Assembly (NCBI GenBank): GCA_032158295.1
Contig: CM063243.1
Span: 15,351,635-15,415,634, forward strand
Length of the DNA: 64,000 nucleotides
Source: Pycnopodia helianthoides
Taxonomy: Eukaryota; Echinodermata; Asteroidea; Forcipulatida; Asteriidae
Direction of reading: 5' to 3'
The position numbers and the translations under genes are program-made. Shown piece after piece: positions 15,401 to 30,400 of the stretch (positions are counted from its first letter, which is position 1; the number at the start of each line of letters is the position of its first letter). The notes beneath the pieces were generated by a model that was not told where the DNA came from, did no database searches, and saw nothing but the letters and a program-made list of their open reading frames with translations.

Positions 15401-18400
15401 TACATATTGTCACAACCATTTAACCTAAAGGGTGCATTTATCAATATCTTACTTTCTGATGCCTCGAATGTGTGAAAGTGGACAGGCTGAATGTAGTTGA
15501 CGAGAGCGGACATCTCACGGCCGGCTTCAGCTTCCTGCCCTGCAGTACCCTGTTAGTGGACAACAAAAAATAAAAATTGTCAGCCAAGTGTATTTTCGAG
15601 ACAGAAAGCACACCTATCAATAAGAACATCCAGACTCTTTGTGGTAAAGCTAATAATAATAAATAATAATAATAGGTATTTACAAAGCGCCTTTACAAAA
15701 AAGATCAAAGCGCTGTACAAAATAAGACAAAGACAGGGGTTACGAGAACAAAAATGTTTTGAGACGTCTCCGAAAAATGGTGATAGAAGGAGCATTCCTG
15801 ATGTTAATGGGGATAGCCAAGTTAAGAACAAGAAATACATGGTTGTAAGAATGTAGTATTAGGTTTACAGATTAAAGAGGGGAAAAAAACTTACTTTACT
15901 GTAAAAGTATCTGTATTTGAAATGTCAGTCATTTGCAAGATCCTGATTTAGTGCTAACACTATAAATATTTCCACATTAACACAGTCCCAGGAATAGCGG
16001 TCTCCTCGAAGATTGGTAAAATATTTGTAATTAACGTTGGGCCCCACTCCTTTTATGACACTCCTCTAATTAATGACAAGCTTATTACCTATGACAAACA
16101 ATTTCAGTTTAAGACCCTCTGAATGAAAATGCTGGGTGTGTCAGTCGCTGTCCTTTATATGTGACTGAAGAAGGCTCCTGCCACTACCCTTCCTCTTTAG
16201 AAGAAGACTGGAGCAGATGTGTCCAAATGTAGTTAAAATCAACCTCAGCGATGCTGACATTACCAATATGGTTCACTTAAAAAGCAAACCAATAACATGA
16301 CTGAGAGTCAGATAGAGTCAACCAACCTTCTCCCGTTTCTCCATCTGATGGCGCTGTGCCTCCTCTTTACTCATATTCTCCTCGTCGTCGTCGCTGTCAC
16401 TTTCTTCTTCCACCTCATCCAATGTGTCGCTCATTCCTTTACTGAGGCTGCTGTCAACACTCCTTTCGCTGTCTGTGGAGAAGGTCTTGACGGCTGGAGT
16501 GGAGGCTACATTGGGGTGAAATGCAATGAGATCAGGGAGAAAGTGGACGGGGGATAAAGATAAACCAGTGAATCAAAAGAAACGGACATATAATATTGTA
16601 AACAGGAGAGTGGTAGAAACAGTAACTAGAGTCCCTTGAACGTCAAACTGTCCCTCCACCACTCTCATCCCAGAGGGCATCTTTTTGAAGTCCTTCTTTC
16701 CCCTTGACTGGAAAGAACTGCAAGAATGAAAACTGATTTCAGTCAAGTTCCCTCCAGACAAATTTGAATCACTGTTTTACAAAAAGGAGTTGCTTCATGA
16801 AAATATCAGTGAAAAAACTTGTTACATGTTGCGTAACAATGCTATACTTTGATCAGTTAGCTCTAACCAACTTCAAAAGAACATGAAATGAAACATGTGT
16901 TAAGGAATTGATTGCAATATCTCTCTTGCATGGAAGCTCATTACAGAACCAAATGCCCAGGGATCTTCTTCCGCAGTGGCGTGCTGTCATTTTGTACAAC
17001 AAAAATGTGCAATGTTGAAACGCATCACGGTTGGTGATCCATTGCAATACCAACCAACCCTTATTTGCTGTTCCACAACGAACAACACAACCCCCCAAAA
17101 AAATTAAATAAATGGCCTGAAACTTTCACTGGTTTTAGATTCCTTGATTCTGATAAAGCACGGCTGCGTTTGCGAAAAATGTATCAAAGGTGATCAAGTC
17201 CTTAAGTTTACCTTTGTGCACTTTCCTAATAAGAGACCTTAGACATTTCTAATGTGCATGACTGAATATTATTCAGATGTGTAGTGGTTGGTGTTGATAC
17301 CATAGCCATGAAAAGTTTAACAGATTTGTGACATTAAGATTTAAAAAAAAAAAGACTTTGCGGTTGACACCCAACCACAGCTGTGAATGGCTACAAATTA
17401 AAAAAAAATGATATTTTGAAAATACCGGACTTCATTCTGAAGCATTTAATTGTGACAGACAGAATTTTATAAACAACACAGTGTTAAAGTAATCATGGTA
17501 AAGAATAATAAATGAAAGTGGGATGAAAAGTCTCTTTGTTTAAATGTTGAAAATGAAATCTGTGAAATAAAAAAATCATCAGCAACAAGTGATTGAGAAT
17601 GCACAAGAAGTGCGAAGTGAAAGTTTTGATTGTTAAAAAGGTGTTCTGTTACAAAATAGCATAGAACGATGAAAAAGAAAAAAACAGTAGCTGATGAAAC
17701 TGAAATCGAAAGACTTAGAAAACAAAGAAAGGAAAAGTGATGATGATGTGGTCATCTTGCGGAAGCATAAAATGTGCGATAAAATTGCATCTGATGTAGT
17801 AGTTGTTACTACGAAAGCTCATGCGTTTTTTTATGTAATTAGTTAAGTCTTTAAGTGCTACCACTACCTTCCTTGTTTTACGGAAGGTAAAACAGAGTAA
17901 AAGCACACCATCTCTCTGAACTTACTGAAGATCATTTACACATTATTCAAAACCATAAAATAATATTACACACTCCTGAAGTTCACTTTATATAACTCGT
18001 GCAAAGAACTAATAATCAAGTCAAAGGCCAAAAATAAATGTTGAAATAAACGTTAAATTTGTTTAAAAATGATAAGATACAGGTTGAGATGATGTTGAGT
18101 ACAAATGCTGAAAGCAGTGAAGAGTGGCAAACTTCAAAAAGCTGTGGTAATCATACAAAAAAGCCAATATGCATCAGTAAAAGAGCATCAAGTTGGAATT
18201 CTAAAACCTATTTAATAGATGTCAGAATTACATCAGGGATAAAGAAGATTATTCAGGTTTTACCAATACGAGGAATGCAGGGGTGAGGGTTCACATCCCA
18301 CCTGAGTAGTACGCCTGTGGATGTAGTTCCACATGACTCAGGAACCATTGTATAATCAGTGTTCATCGCATATCGGTTTATTGGTAAAACTTAAGTAATA

Positions 18401-21400
18401 TCCTCAATCTTGACAGACAACACATTGTGAATACAAATTTGGCAATATTCTTCATAAGAGCCCATAGCATTGAGGTTAAATATGCTAAGCAAGACATACT
18501 AGAGTGTAAACAATATCATCAATGTTTGTTAGACATTTGTTTTTTTTTGTGTTTTTTTTACTGGCATAATTGTCTAAATGATATTGGGCCCTTGCAAAAC
18601 ATACAGAAAAGGTGAAGCTTTCTGCAAGGTGTGCAAAACTTTTGAATATTATCACTTACCCCTTCCTTTCAGTTTAAAACAGAAAGAAAATTACCCGATG
18701 AGTATTTGACAACATATCATCAATGTTTTGTTTACTAAACTCACATTAAATTTCTCTCCCAAACTAAGGAGTCCGTATGGATGTATTATACCATACAACT
18801 TACATACTTCTTGCAGTGATGGCTGGCCATGACAACTAGACAACCTTATTGCTATGATTTTCGGTTTTTGGTTGGGCTGATGTTATCCACTTTTTGCCGG
18901 GTAGAACATACCGATAAGATCTCCTCTTCTGTACATTCTGAAAGGACTTGTCTTACTTCGGCAGAATAGACTGTGGACTTCTACTTTCGCAGAGTGCTAC
19001 CGCAAACCAAAACCATATCAATACTCCACCATGCATTGCTTCAAACAACAGTGTAACCCTTTTACTAAGAAATGTATATTCAGGATGGTTGAAACATACA
19101 CGCATCAGAAACCCCCAATGGCTACGTAGATACAACATTAAAACAATGATTGTGTAGCGATCCAGTGTTTCAACTAATAAACTCTGGTTGAGTTTGTTGT
19201 TAAAAAGCATCGAATAACCGTTTCATATTACTGTTATTACTATAATGCAAACCTCTATTGTTTTTACGATGTGATTTGATTTGTAATAGCATGTTACTCA
19301 AACAGAAAAACAAGCAGTGTGTTCACTGAACAAATGCGTGCACAACAAAATATCTGTAACAAAATGGCACAATTTAGTGTGTGAAGCATACCTACTTCTG
19401 ATCATAGGAAATATCACATCTGTTTCAAGTTTGTTATCAAACACAATTAGAAAAGGACCAAACAAAGGAATATAACACACTATATCTATCATAAAAGTTG
19501 TATGATTGGGCCTGTATCATACAGAACCAGTGTTTTTAGATTCTATTACCTCATGAGAATAATAAAAATATATATTTAAAGTGTAATTTAATGGCTGCAC
19601 AAGATTAGGCATGTGACATCTTAACCCATCTTGACGCAAAACTATTTCTTTCTTTTTACTTCTAGTGATGAGAGAAATTAGAAATTTCTGTCAAGATTTT
19701 GGGGGGTCATCAACTTATAACCTGGCTCTGTGTTCCTGAACACAAATAATCATTGATTAGTCCATTTCAGCTCACAAAAAATAAAAATCTGGGGCAACAG
19801 ATTTGTACAGAATTTGTTTTTATTCATTTCCATTACACAACAGAAATATCATCTCTCTTAAATCAAACACTTAAACTACAAAAATAAAAAGGAGACAAAA
19901 CAGTTCCACTAAAACACAATGTGTGCCGTCTCCTGAAAGTATACGCACTGTGCAAGACAAGACAAACTAACTGAAATCCAAATGATATATCCAAAAAAAA
20001 ACAGTGTGGTTGTACAACAGCTGAAAAAACAACAGTGGTGAAGCAAAAATGGTTGTTTGTCTTCTCTCCTTTCAACATCAGAAACTTGCATATGTTGTTG
20101 GAAGGACTAGCTTGAATTTAAGAAGAGAATATGCCATCCGTAAAAGAGCATGCCTGAAGTCTATTTGTCTGATGGCCATGAGATATGAATACGCTGCCCC
20201 ACCATTCTTCCAGATGCGTCAATCTTTGTTGTTTTCCATATTTTAGAGTAGAAAGTGAAATGGATGTACTGCAGATTTGTTGAGATAATGAGAGACAGCA
20301 ATTGGAATTCTGCTTTTGTAAATATCCAAATGGAATATTTGTAGCTCCCTCGAAGACGTTAACCAAAATTTGCTCTGATTGTAATCAATGAGGGCTGAAT
20401 GGTCTTCCCCACCCCTTGTGGTAGTCTTCAATCTGAGACGTTTGCATTTACTTGTTTACAGCGCATCACTTCCAATAGCAGAGTGAACATAATATTTTGA
20501 TACTACTTCTGATTTCCCACTGCAAATAAAGTATTTTAATAAACTTGAGTGATTCATAAATTATAAAAAAGGTTTGCCTTGTTTCTGTGACATATACTGA
20601 ACATACCAAAAGCAAGAATGAGAACTTATGTAATGTTTTTGTTCAAAGACTAAAGTTGACTTATCCCAATGAAAAAAGAAAGAATTGTAAGAGTTGTTTT
20701 GAAATGTGAGTATATTTTTGGCATGGACCATTCAGACTCTGATATACAAGCTTCTGATGTTAAGGGAGTAAACAGGTGACCAGTAAGGTGACAAGAAGTA
20801 CAGTTTTTACCTTCATTATAATTTGTCTCCTCCGACTGACTTGTGGAGGAGACGTTTGACAGAGTATGGCTTGCACGGCGCCTCGCTACGGAGAAAAATA
20901 TCCAAATCTTGATCTTTGAGTTTCTTTCAACACTGTTACAAGGCCTGATGGCTTTATTCTCTATAAACTTATAACGTCAATAGAAATAACAGATTTTGAT
21001 ATGAGATATCTCATTTGAACTCCTGTTTTGTATCTTTAGATAGTTCTGGACTATTCATGATGAATACTGCAAAACCATTGAAGAAATCTCAAATTTGCTT
21101 GATGTGTTAGTGGTCTTTTGGCTTGGTTTTTAAGGAGATGCATCAATCACACCAGTTGTAAACTTCAACAGTCATGGTATTTACTACAAAGTCTTCATCC
21201 CACTTCCAAGGCTCTGCACCCGGACATGGAAGGCAACAAAGCTTGATGCGTGATCTTATGTTCATGTCAGGAACGTTTAGGAAGCAACTTTTACTTGCTC
21301 TCAGTCAGCCCACATGCAGTTTTAGTGCATGTACATGGTTTGCCCTTAACTTGTTCATAGTGACTAGCCAGCGGGATCAGTTAGCTTGTTGTGTCACTAG

Positions 21401-24400
21401 TTCCATATTTTCATGTTGAATAATGATGTTTTTCAACACCGAACTAGCCAGCCAGACCACTTGGAGGGCATTTTGACAGGTCCTCGTGTATTTCAACTAG
21501 CATTTGGCAAGCAGACCAACAGTCAAGGAAGAATGCTGATGTGTGTAGATCGCAGTGAAAAAAAAAATCAGGTTAAGCATTTGCAAGGAATTCGACAATT
21601 GAAGAACTGCACCACAGGGTTATAGTCAGACAAACCATATTCCGGTCAGGGTCACACATTGATATACAAAGTTGATCTGATACAGTTTGGCTTAGACTTT
21701 ACAAACACATTAAAACTCAGCCCTACTTATGTAGTTGTGCACAGTATATTAATTCTGCGAGCCTATACCTCACTTTACATTGTGAAGGTAAAATGGTGCC
21801 CTGATTCATGCAGTGGGTCAACATTTAGGCTGCAATTCTCAGGCCAGTAATAGATGGCATCTGCAGAATATGCCCTTAGGCAAAATAATTTGTAAAACAT
21901 GCCTTGTTGAAAAAAGGAAGGAGGCCGCCCTTTTTTCTCTTTTTTTTTTCAAGATGGTTGCCAGCTTTTTTCGGTGTGCTAAAGTCAAAAATATTTTATT
22001 TGGCCTAATGCCTTTGCTACATTAACTATTATTGCAAGAACACTAAATTTACACTCCACAAAATGTGTCACATATCGACAGAACTCTTTGGTGGAAAACA
22101 AACGCCAGATCTTAGATCTGCAGAACCCTACCTGAAACAAAATGTCACTGGTGAGAGGAAACTACACACACAAAGGACTGGGTTAGTAAACAACTCAGTG
22201 GTAATTATGTGTAAGGAATCAGTTAATTAGTATTCAATAACATTGCAGTTCTTGGTGTAATCACAACAAGCATTATTTGGGTTTGCTCTCCTCCGATGCA
22301 GATAGAAAGAAATGTATATTACTCAGTGCCTTCCAAGTTATAGAAAAGAAGAAGATTTGAGCCAACTACCTCCCATGTCAACTATGAGATCAATGAACTT
22401 GGCTGGGGTCAAGAAACCGATTTCAATGTTGCCTTATCCAAGCATAGAAAAGAGACCCTGGACCAGTGGTCATTTCTATAGTCCAAGGCTGTCTTACTAC
22501 TTTAAGGCCAGCCATTGTCTGCTGTGGGGATGACAGCTTTCCCTCCATGGCTCACAAGGCAACCTTTACCTGGTTCACAAGTTCCCTACTGCGCTGTCTG
22601 AACCGAACTCTACTCCGCAAATTTACGTAGTCTAGTCCCCGATATGCTTGGCCCAACAGCACAAAGACACACACACAACCATATCCTGAGTCCCCAACCT
22701 GTCGTCTTGTTGTATAAGGTTGCAAAACCACATCGATCGCCATGGTATTTTATAAGACGCTTTGACTACTGTTTATCCACAAGAGAAGTAGGTAATAAAA
22801 ATCAGCTCCTTCTCCAGAGCCCAATTATTTTCAGTATGGGTAGAGATGTTCCACAACTATGAAAGTACAAAGGAAGAACCTGCTTTGATGTACATTTTAG
22901 TATTACATAAAGACAAATAGACATTTAGATGACAACTCATGTGGTGTTAGTGAACTCTTGAAAGGTGCATGAACTGAACTGCAAGAAATGTATAGGCACC
23001 ATGTGTAAGTTAGTAACCTGCCACCTTTGGGGGGAGTATGGGAGAAGTTGACGTGAAGAAGAGGAGGGTGACTTTTTACCTGGAGTGGTCGGAGTCTGCA
23101 CCGTGTTTCCTTCGCTGACTTTTAGTTTTAAGTCTGTGGTAGCAAATGTAAATATTACTTGGAATACTTGGAAGTAGAATTAATGTTATGATTCCCCCCA
23201 AAACGTTTAATTTGTTAATTATCACTTATGAAGTCACACAGTTTTGGCTGTTATGGCATACTCAAAATTGTTGTAGAGGCTAATGTTACAATTCCATCAA
23301 AAAATGTTAAATTTACAGTTTTTACTGTTATGGCATACCTGCAACTTTTTAGAAGACACCCCTCTGTTGATGTGATCTTGGCCTCATTGTGTAATAACAA
23401 AGTTGCCACAAATTAAAAAAAAAGATATGCCCCTTTCTCAAGAAAGTTGCCAAGCCCCCACATTAACAAAACGCCAAACCTGTAAAGGCACTGATATTTT
23501 AACCAAACTAAATGCAGCAGGTCTTGTAAGATTATTGGTACAATCATAATGCAGTCTTGCACTTTTGCGTTTTTGCTGAGAAAAAGGAGAGGAAGCAGCC
23601 AACTACACTTAACTTTGTACAGTGTTTTTCAGCTGAACAGCGGAAAAAAATCCATGCCTGATAGCGGAAAGACTTTCTATGAGGTGTTAGTAAATTGTAG
23701 AATTTTGTTCGGCAAATTGAACAAAATCCTGCTGGAAGATATGCAGATCATGTTTTTTTTTTTATTATTCCCTGCTTGTTTGCATGCTTGTTCAGAATTA
23801 GGGTTACATGTCACCACGCCATCTGTTAATTATACCTGTGTTATTGCTACTTTCATCCTTGCTTGGAGGTAGCTGGGGGCTATCAGTGACAGTGTCTTGC
23901 TTCTTATGGGGTACTTTGGGACTTAATGACGGACTGTCACGTAACTTGACATTGACAACCTGAGCTGCTGAGACAAGACAATTTTGTTGAGCTTCATTAA
24001 AAAATGATCTGTAGAAGGCATGTGATTAAATTGTGCACTTTTCCATTAATGTAAACATAACACATGCACTTTGTTCCAATATGTTGAGTCATTACCCCGA
24101 CATTGTGACTTCTTATCTTTTCAAGAGAATATTGATGGTCCCGATAGGGAGAGGTCGTCAAATCTGACAGACTTTTAGCGATTTTGGATTACTCGGTAGT
24201 TGCAAAGCACAATTACATAGAGTTGGAAGAATTTCAAAATGATTGACCTTTGTTCATCTTAATGGAAAAAAAATTGGATCATAAGAAAAGCAATGTGAAG
24301 CAGTTTGTGGCAGTAAATCTGGTTATGTTCCACTTTCTCATGAGCTTCGCACAATAATCATAAAAACTGTCCTCCACCAAAAACATTCCTCCACCAACCC

Positions 24401-27400
24401 AAAACCCTTCACCCCAAAAATGACTGAATACGTTAAAGATGTTAGGTCCAATATTTTTTTGCTGATTTAACCCAGAAAGTTAAAAGCTTTCATTAAAGGT
24501 ATTGCACAAAAAACCATAATAAACAAATTAAAATGAGTTATTATCGGGACCTGACATACATTATCACATGTCCATCGGCCATGTACAAACAATTTAATTT
24601 TGCATGTTACATGTATTCAGTGCAGTGTCCGTGGCATGTGAACAATTTTGTATGCTTTTCGTTTTGAAACAGCATCATATGTCAAACTTGTTCAGAGAAA
24701 CCTTTTTTATGAAAAAGTTACAAAAATCTTTGTAAAAATTTAACTTAAACCACAATGTAAATGGAATTATAATAATGGCAGACAGGGTAGATCTGTAAAA
24801 TGGTTCAGTACATTTCAAATTACAAATGCATCATATAGAGGGTCTGAAAACAAACACCATAAATCAGAAGGAGAAACACAAAGATTAAAAAACAAAATAA
24901 AATCATGTTCAATTTCAATGTGGTAATTAAAGATGAGTATATAATGTTAAAAACAAAATCATATGAAAAGTGGAAGCTGTGAGTTTAATGAGTACCACAA
25001 AACATGAATTCTCATCAATTTGTATCCATCGAAAAAACCCTGTGCAAAAAACATAAAAACAAGAGTGCAATTATCAAGTTACAATGACACCAGAAGAATC
25101 TGTGAAAAAAAAAATCTTCAATCTTAACGACGACGTTACCTTCCCCTTCTGATATCTCCAGGTGTGGGATTTGGACATGACCTTGCCGTCGCTTTTTAGT
25201 ACCCTGGGGTACCTCTGAAAAAAGTGCAAATTACTTAATTAAAATATAATACTCATACTTTTTACCAGAAAAATGTATTTTAACTTTGATAGCATCAATC
25301 AGTTGGCGCTGATAATAACAGATATTCACACTAAGCAAGTGTGTGGGTCGAGTGTGAAGGAATTGAGTACAGTTCCCTCAACAGTTTGGAATGCTATAAG
25401 TTATCATAATTATTTTAAACGATACACAAGGCTCTTGGCTGCAGAGCACCATCATTAGACTTTCCAGAAGAAGTATCAAGAAGCCAGTGTCTGGGATGAC
25501 ATCATTTTATTAGAGTCTTTCTCATTACACCCTACCCAAGACACAATCAAACAGCTTTCCATAGTCACTTTTCTCTGGAGTCCGATGATTTATGTACAGA
25601 ATCGCATGGGTATTAAAGACACCTTTTCCCTTGACTTCACAACATGGGATTTACGCAGGGGTTTAAATCATTCTAAAAGACTTAGCAATGTTTAAAAGAC
25701 AATGCTTGTATAAAAACAAACGAGTAGAAGTACATTGTTACATCATACACGCTTCCTAATATTAACACAGACAGCTTGAGATATCTTAAAATTAATAATT
25801 AAAACTATGTCTAATAGCATACAGAGACAGGGAATAAGACTGGATCCTAAACAAAAACTTACATTGTTTATGTTACAGTCTGATATCACAATATTGATTG
25901 CTTTGTTACTCGGCAACCTACTCCTCAGATATTATAATTTTTGCACCCCAAAAAATGCCTCCAAGATTTTAACAACATCCGCACATACAATGTAATGAAA
26001 ATCACCAATGTGTCCTTAATAATATTTTGTGGATTGAAATAGCCGTAAAAATAACGAACTGACAAACTGTTTGTATGTACAATTCTAAAGGTTCTTTGTC
26101 GTTCAACATTTGTCTAGCAATACTTTATGGAAAGAGACATAAATGGCCTTTACACACTAAGAAACGTATGAAAAGAAATCAAATTAGTGACCACAAAAAT
26201 TCAACTCCGAACCCATAATGGAGTCAATTACCTTCCTCTATAGGTTGCTCAAATGGTTCTTTACTACAGCTCTCACGACTCCTAGAAAATACTGAAATAA
26301 AAACACATGGGCTCAGCCTACTTTGATTATCAATAAGTTTACCGTATTTACTTCTAAAGGACAAGTTTCGTTGACCCCAGTAAAACAGATTAATTGAAGT
26401 CAATGTAAGTGACTATCATGCATGCTTTTCAAAGAACAATTTGGAATGTCGAAAATGATGTTTTTTTAATACACAATAAACAAGGTTCTTGGCTGCATAA
26501 CACTGAGTCTAAATATTAGACTTTCCTGAATCCGATCAAGAAAATGGCGACAGCACAATTTATGGTTCATCGGAGACATCAAACAACTACCCCATCCAAT
26601 TACACATGGCTATGCAGTCAAGTGCATCTTTCAATTGAAACTACCTAAATATCTGCTACATTTTTCTGCCTACTCTTCAAGTTTCATTGTGTTTTACCTT
26701 CCCCATTATTTCCACTGGTGGAATGTTTATGCTGGCTATCACGGCGTTTCCCTGAAATCAGAAATACAATAGTCCATAAAACAGTTGCTTTAAACTCGAC
26801 CCCAGACCTTAATGATCTTTCAATGAGAGTCAAGTGCCATGATTTGAACCTGATCAGTATGTACATTGATAGGCAACATGGTAATGTTTTTGTGATTTAG
26901 TTGAATCCGACACTTTGATGAGATGACTATAGACATGGTGTTTAAATTAGGTTTTTGTTTAAATCAATATTTGACCATACTCCAATTTAAGGATGATTTA
27001 AGAAGAATGATTGAAGTTCATGTACTAGACATTGTAGCAAACGTAAATAATTATGATCTCCTCATCTCCTAAGGGAAACAGACACAGTATGCTGTAACAT
27101 GGATTGTGACTGTCCCAATGATGTTCAATGCTCAGATGAACACTTCAAGTGAAAATCAACACAAATAAATAGTGCATCAACCCGACATCCCTACTAACAC
27201 CACCACCACCACCAATTATTCTACTACACCGTGATTCCGGGCAAAAATTGCATGTCACAGCTAATGGGGAAAACTGGTTGCTATTCCGATGGTCAGATTA
27301 AGAAATTAGGAAAGTAAAGCACACCTATGGTACTATCCGAAGGTGAATTAGTCTAAAAGGAACAACTTGTACAGAGAATCATGCCTGTGATATGGTGCTT

Positions 27401-30400
27401 TCATTAGTCACTTCTAACTAAAGGGATCAACTTTCTGCTCAGATGCCTCCGCTTATAGTGTGAGAGGAAAAACAGTTTAATACTGGACGTGGTCTTGTGC
27501 TGACACACTCTGATCATTTTCATAAAATTTGTACCAACTTTTAGAATGTTTCCAAAGAGTGTATTTTCTTCAATCTACCATCGGAATGAAGGTGTGTTTG
27601 AATGCATACCAGTGCAGCAAAGGAGCAAGAAATGAAGGTGTTTAAAATGTAAGCCTGATCCTTTTTTTCCCAAGAACCAGAGAATATAAGAGAATTGTAC
27701 CAGAGGTATCAATGACTAAAGAATGTTTGTCAAAAACTAGATTAATCCTAATAAAAACTCTTTGTATCTGTGCTATTCTGATGCTATAAATTCTGTGCCT
27801 ACAAAATCTATGTACCTATGTGATCTAAACCACAACTCTAAATTAAAACTTTGCCCCCCAAAAACCCAACAGGCTGTTTTAACAAAATGTAAAAAACGTG
27901 TTAAATACATAAAACTACGGGAACATTCCTTAACCTAGGTCAGGATTTTTGTTGGGGGAGAAAAAAAAACAAGAAAAAGAAATGTTAGAAAGTGGGAAGA
28001 AGATCGTGGTATCAATTTTGTTTACCTTCCCCTGTCATACTTTCAGTGCTGACTCTCCTAGATTGGCTTTCCGGATGTTTTGTTGTCACTAAGAGAATGG
28101 GTGGATATTATTATTGCTTTAGCCACAGGGGTAACTTTGTCATGTGCCAAGAAGAAGGGCGTCACGAGTAGTTACCCCAGAAAGGGCGTAAGCGATTCAT
28201 GTGCAAAATTGAGTTTCAAGAGAACCGAGTGTGAAAGTTTGAGTGGTTTTCAGAAGTCAGCATAGAAAGGTTAAAATCAGCATGCCGGAAATGGGAAAAC
28301 ATGTCTGGGTGTAATTCTAGCGACAATAATTTATTCATTTTGGTTGTCAGGAGCCATTTGATTGCTTACGACCTTCGGTTACTGTGAATAAGTACTTTGC
28401 GTGCCTGAGGAAGAAGGGCGTAGAACCTTACACCCAGCCTCCAGGCGCACAAGGACTTACTAGTTGAAGTTTATCATACTTATCAGAGGGAAGCTATCTT
28501 GTTTCTGAGAATAGCAAATTCACATGATGAAAATGAGCAACGTTGGTGCTCCTTTTCAAATGAGATTATTAATATTTAAAAGTATGGAGTATTCAAGAAC
28601 AACAATTACAAGAGTGATACAAAATTTGTCTATAAATAGTTAAAATAAAAGGTAAAAGGTATTAGGTATTAGGCCTATACAGGATTGGTTAGAATAAAAA
28701 ATTTTAGTCTGAAAGCTTACTGATTATGAAGTTCATACTAGAAACATTTTTTCCAGTAAAATATTTTCCTCTGAAATGAAGTCACATGTCATATTCAAGA
28801 AAACTGCATCTGAAAACCTACAAGAGAAAGACTCTGCTAGGGTCGAAACATCAGACCATTAACTATTTTTTGCATTTATAGTGTGGGTCATTTTGGTTGG
28901 TAAGCAGTTTGCAACAGCTAATTCTTTTTTCTCATTGAAAACCTACAAAAAAACCAACAGCTGATTTTGGCTGTTACAACCAAATCTAAAGACAATGTGT
29001 TTAGACATGCTGAAAACTGTGCATGGTTTTTCACTATTTTCTCCCGACTCACACAACGGATTAAGCCCGAATTTCACAGGTTTGTTATTTCATGTATATG
29101 GTTGATCAAGCAAAACACGAACACTGTCTGGGACTACTTTGTCAGTTCTACCAATCCTGTATAATACCTTTAAGCAGCTCTTAGAAAATGGGCCATGATT
29201 GTAAGACTTGTGTGTGCAACGAGAAAACATACAAGATGTCTGACTTGCAAGAGGATCTGTCACTACAACTACACTATGGTTGGAATTATTATAGTTCAGA
29301 ATCAAAGCTTATTTCAGAAAAAAATATATATAGGAAAAATAGAAAGCTTCAAAGACAGTAGGCGGGATTATCAAGATTACTCATTTCAATTATTAATTCT
29401 GGTTGTGAAGCCAAGGCCTCTCGAAAAGTGAGCTTAATCACTATACTATCTAGCCAAGAACCCCGGGGGGAGAAGACAAAGAAGGAAGTTTTAGTTTTAG
29501 ATGTGTTTTAGTCTGAATTATTCCAGGGAAAATCCGTAGGGACTGAAAACCAAATCCACATAGTGCCCCCAGCGTGATTCGAACCAGGGTCGTAGAGGTG
29601 GAAGGAGAGGAAAGATACCACTACGCCAACCCGCCCACCTAGGGACAAGCCTAAATCATACTTCACCAAAATACATGTAAAATATCCAGTTCTGAAGTAA
29701 ATGGTTGCTGTACAAGACAAAGACTACAGATAGGTTATGAAGCTAATTTTGAAATAATTTGTTTTAGTAATATTAATAGAAATGTTCAGACTATTAAACA
29801 GAAATTTTATTACAAAGGGGGAGATAACAATTAAAACAAAAAAAAGGGTAACTTTTGATCAGATATTCCTCCCTTATTCTTAAAAAGTTTGTAAAAATGT
29901 ATTATCATTTTTGTAAAAGAGTACTTCGTCAATGAATATAATCATATAATTCATTATGTAAATCTTCAGTGTAATATATGGGGTGCACATTGTGATGAAG
30001 TCTCTATGTTCATTTAGGCATAAACCCGTCTACGAAGGAAAAACAACTTCTACAGGTGAGCTACAAATCTCTACTGCACTGTGCTGTGTCTGGCTTATTT
30101 GTAATTAATCAGCTACTCACTCGGCAGTAATTTCTACAGCTTTACAGAATACCTTGAAGATTTCCTACGTCATTGGGTAATAGAGAAAAACAAAAGTTAC
30201 CCTAAAGTACCCTCCACCAGTAGAATGGGAATAAAAAATTCAAAGGCTTTCGGCAATTGTTACCTTCTCCATCATTTGAGTTTTGACTCTCACGACGTGA
30301 CTTATTGGACACAACTGATACTGTGTTGAGGAGAGAAAATGTCATCGGAATACATTAATAGCAAATAAAAAATTAATAAAAAATATGGTGTCTGTGGAAG

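Larger units (their letters stand above)
28089..30263 (-). other. Intron with several repeats
   Basis: Repeat copy at 28820-28935, a fragment of the 51011 TIR family at about 29040-29165, a SINE at 29450-29640. Confidence 0.65.

Noticed and set aside
16573..16761. Basic open frame just upstream of the acidic linker exon
   Set aside because: Good CAG acceptor and coding-like look, but no donor gives phase 1; in that phase a TGA follows.
22360..22400. Phase-1 segment with AG and GTAGTT borders
   Set aside because: Frame is open and of correct phase, but the sequence is hydrophobic, lacks the cassette character, has a weak donor and lies in repeat-like DNA.
22570..22609. Possible extra linker cassette with RSR-rich reading
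   Set aside because: The phase shared by all cassettes gives TGA inside it; the Arg-rich frame would end in phase 0 and shift the next exon.
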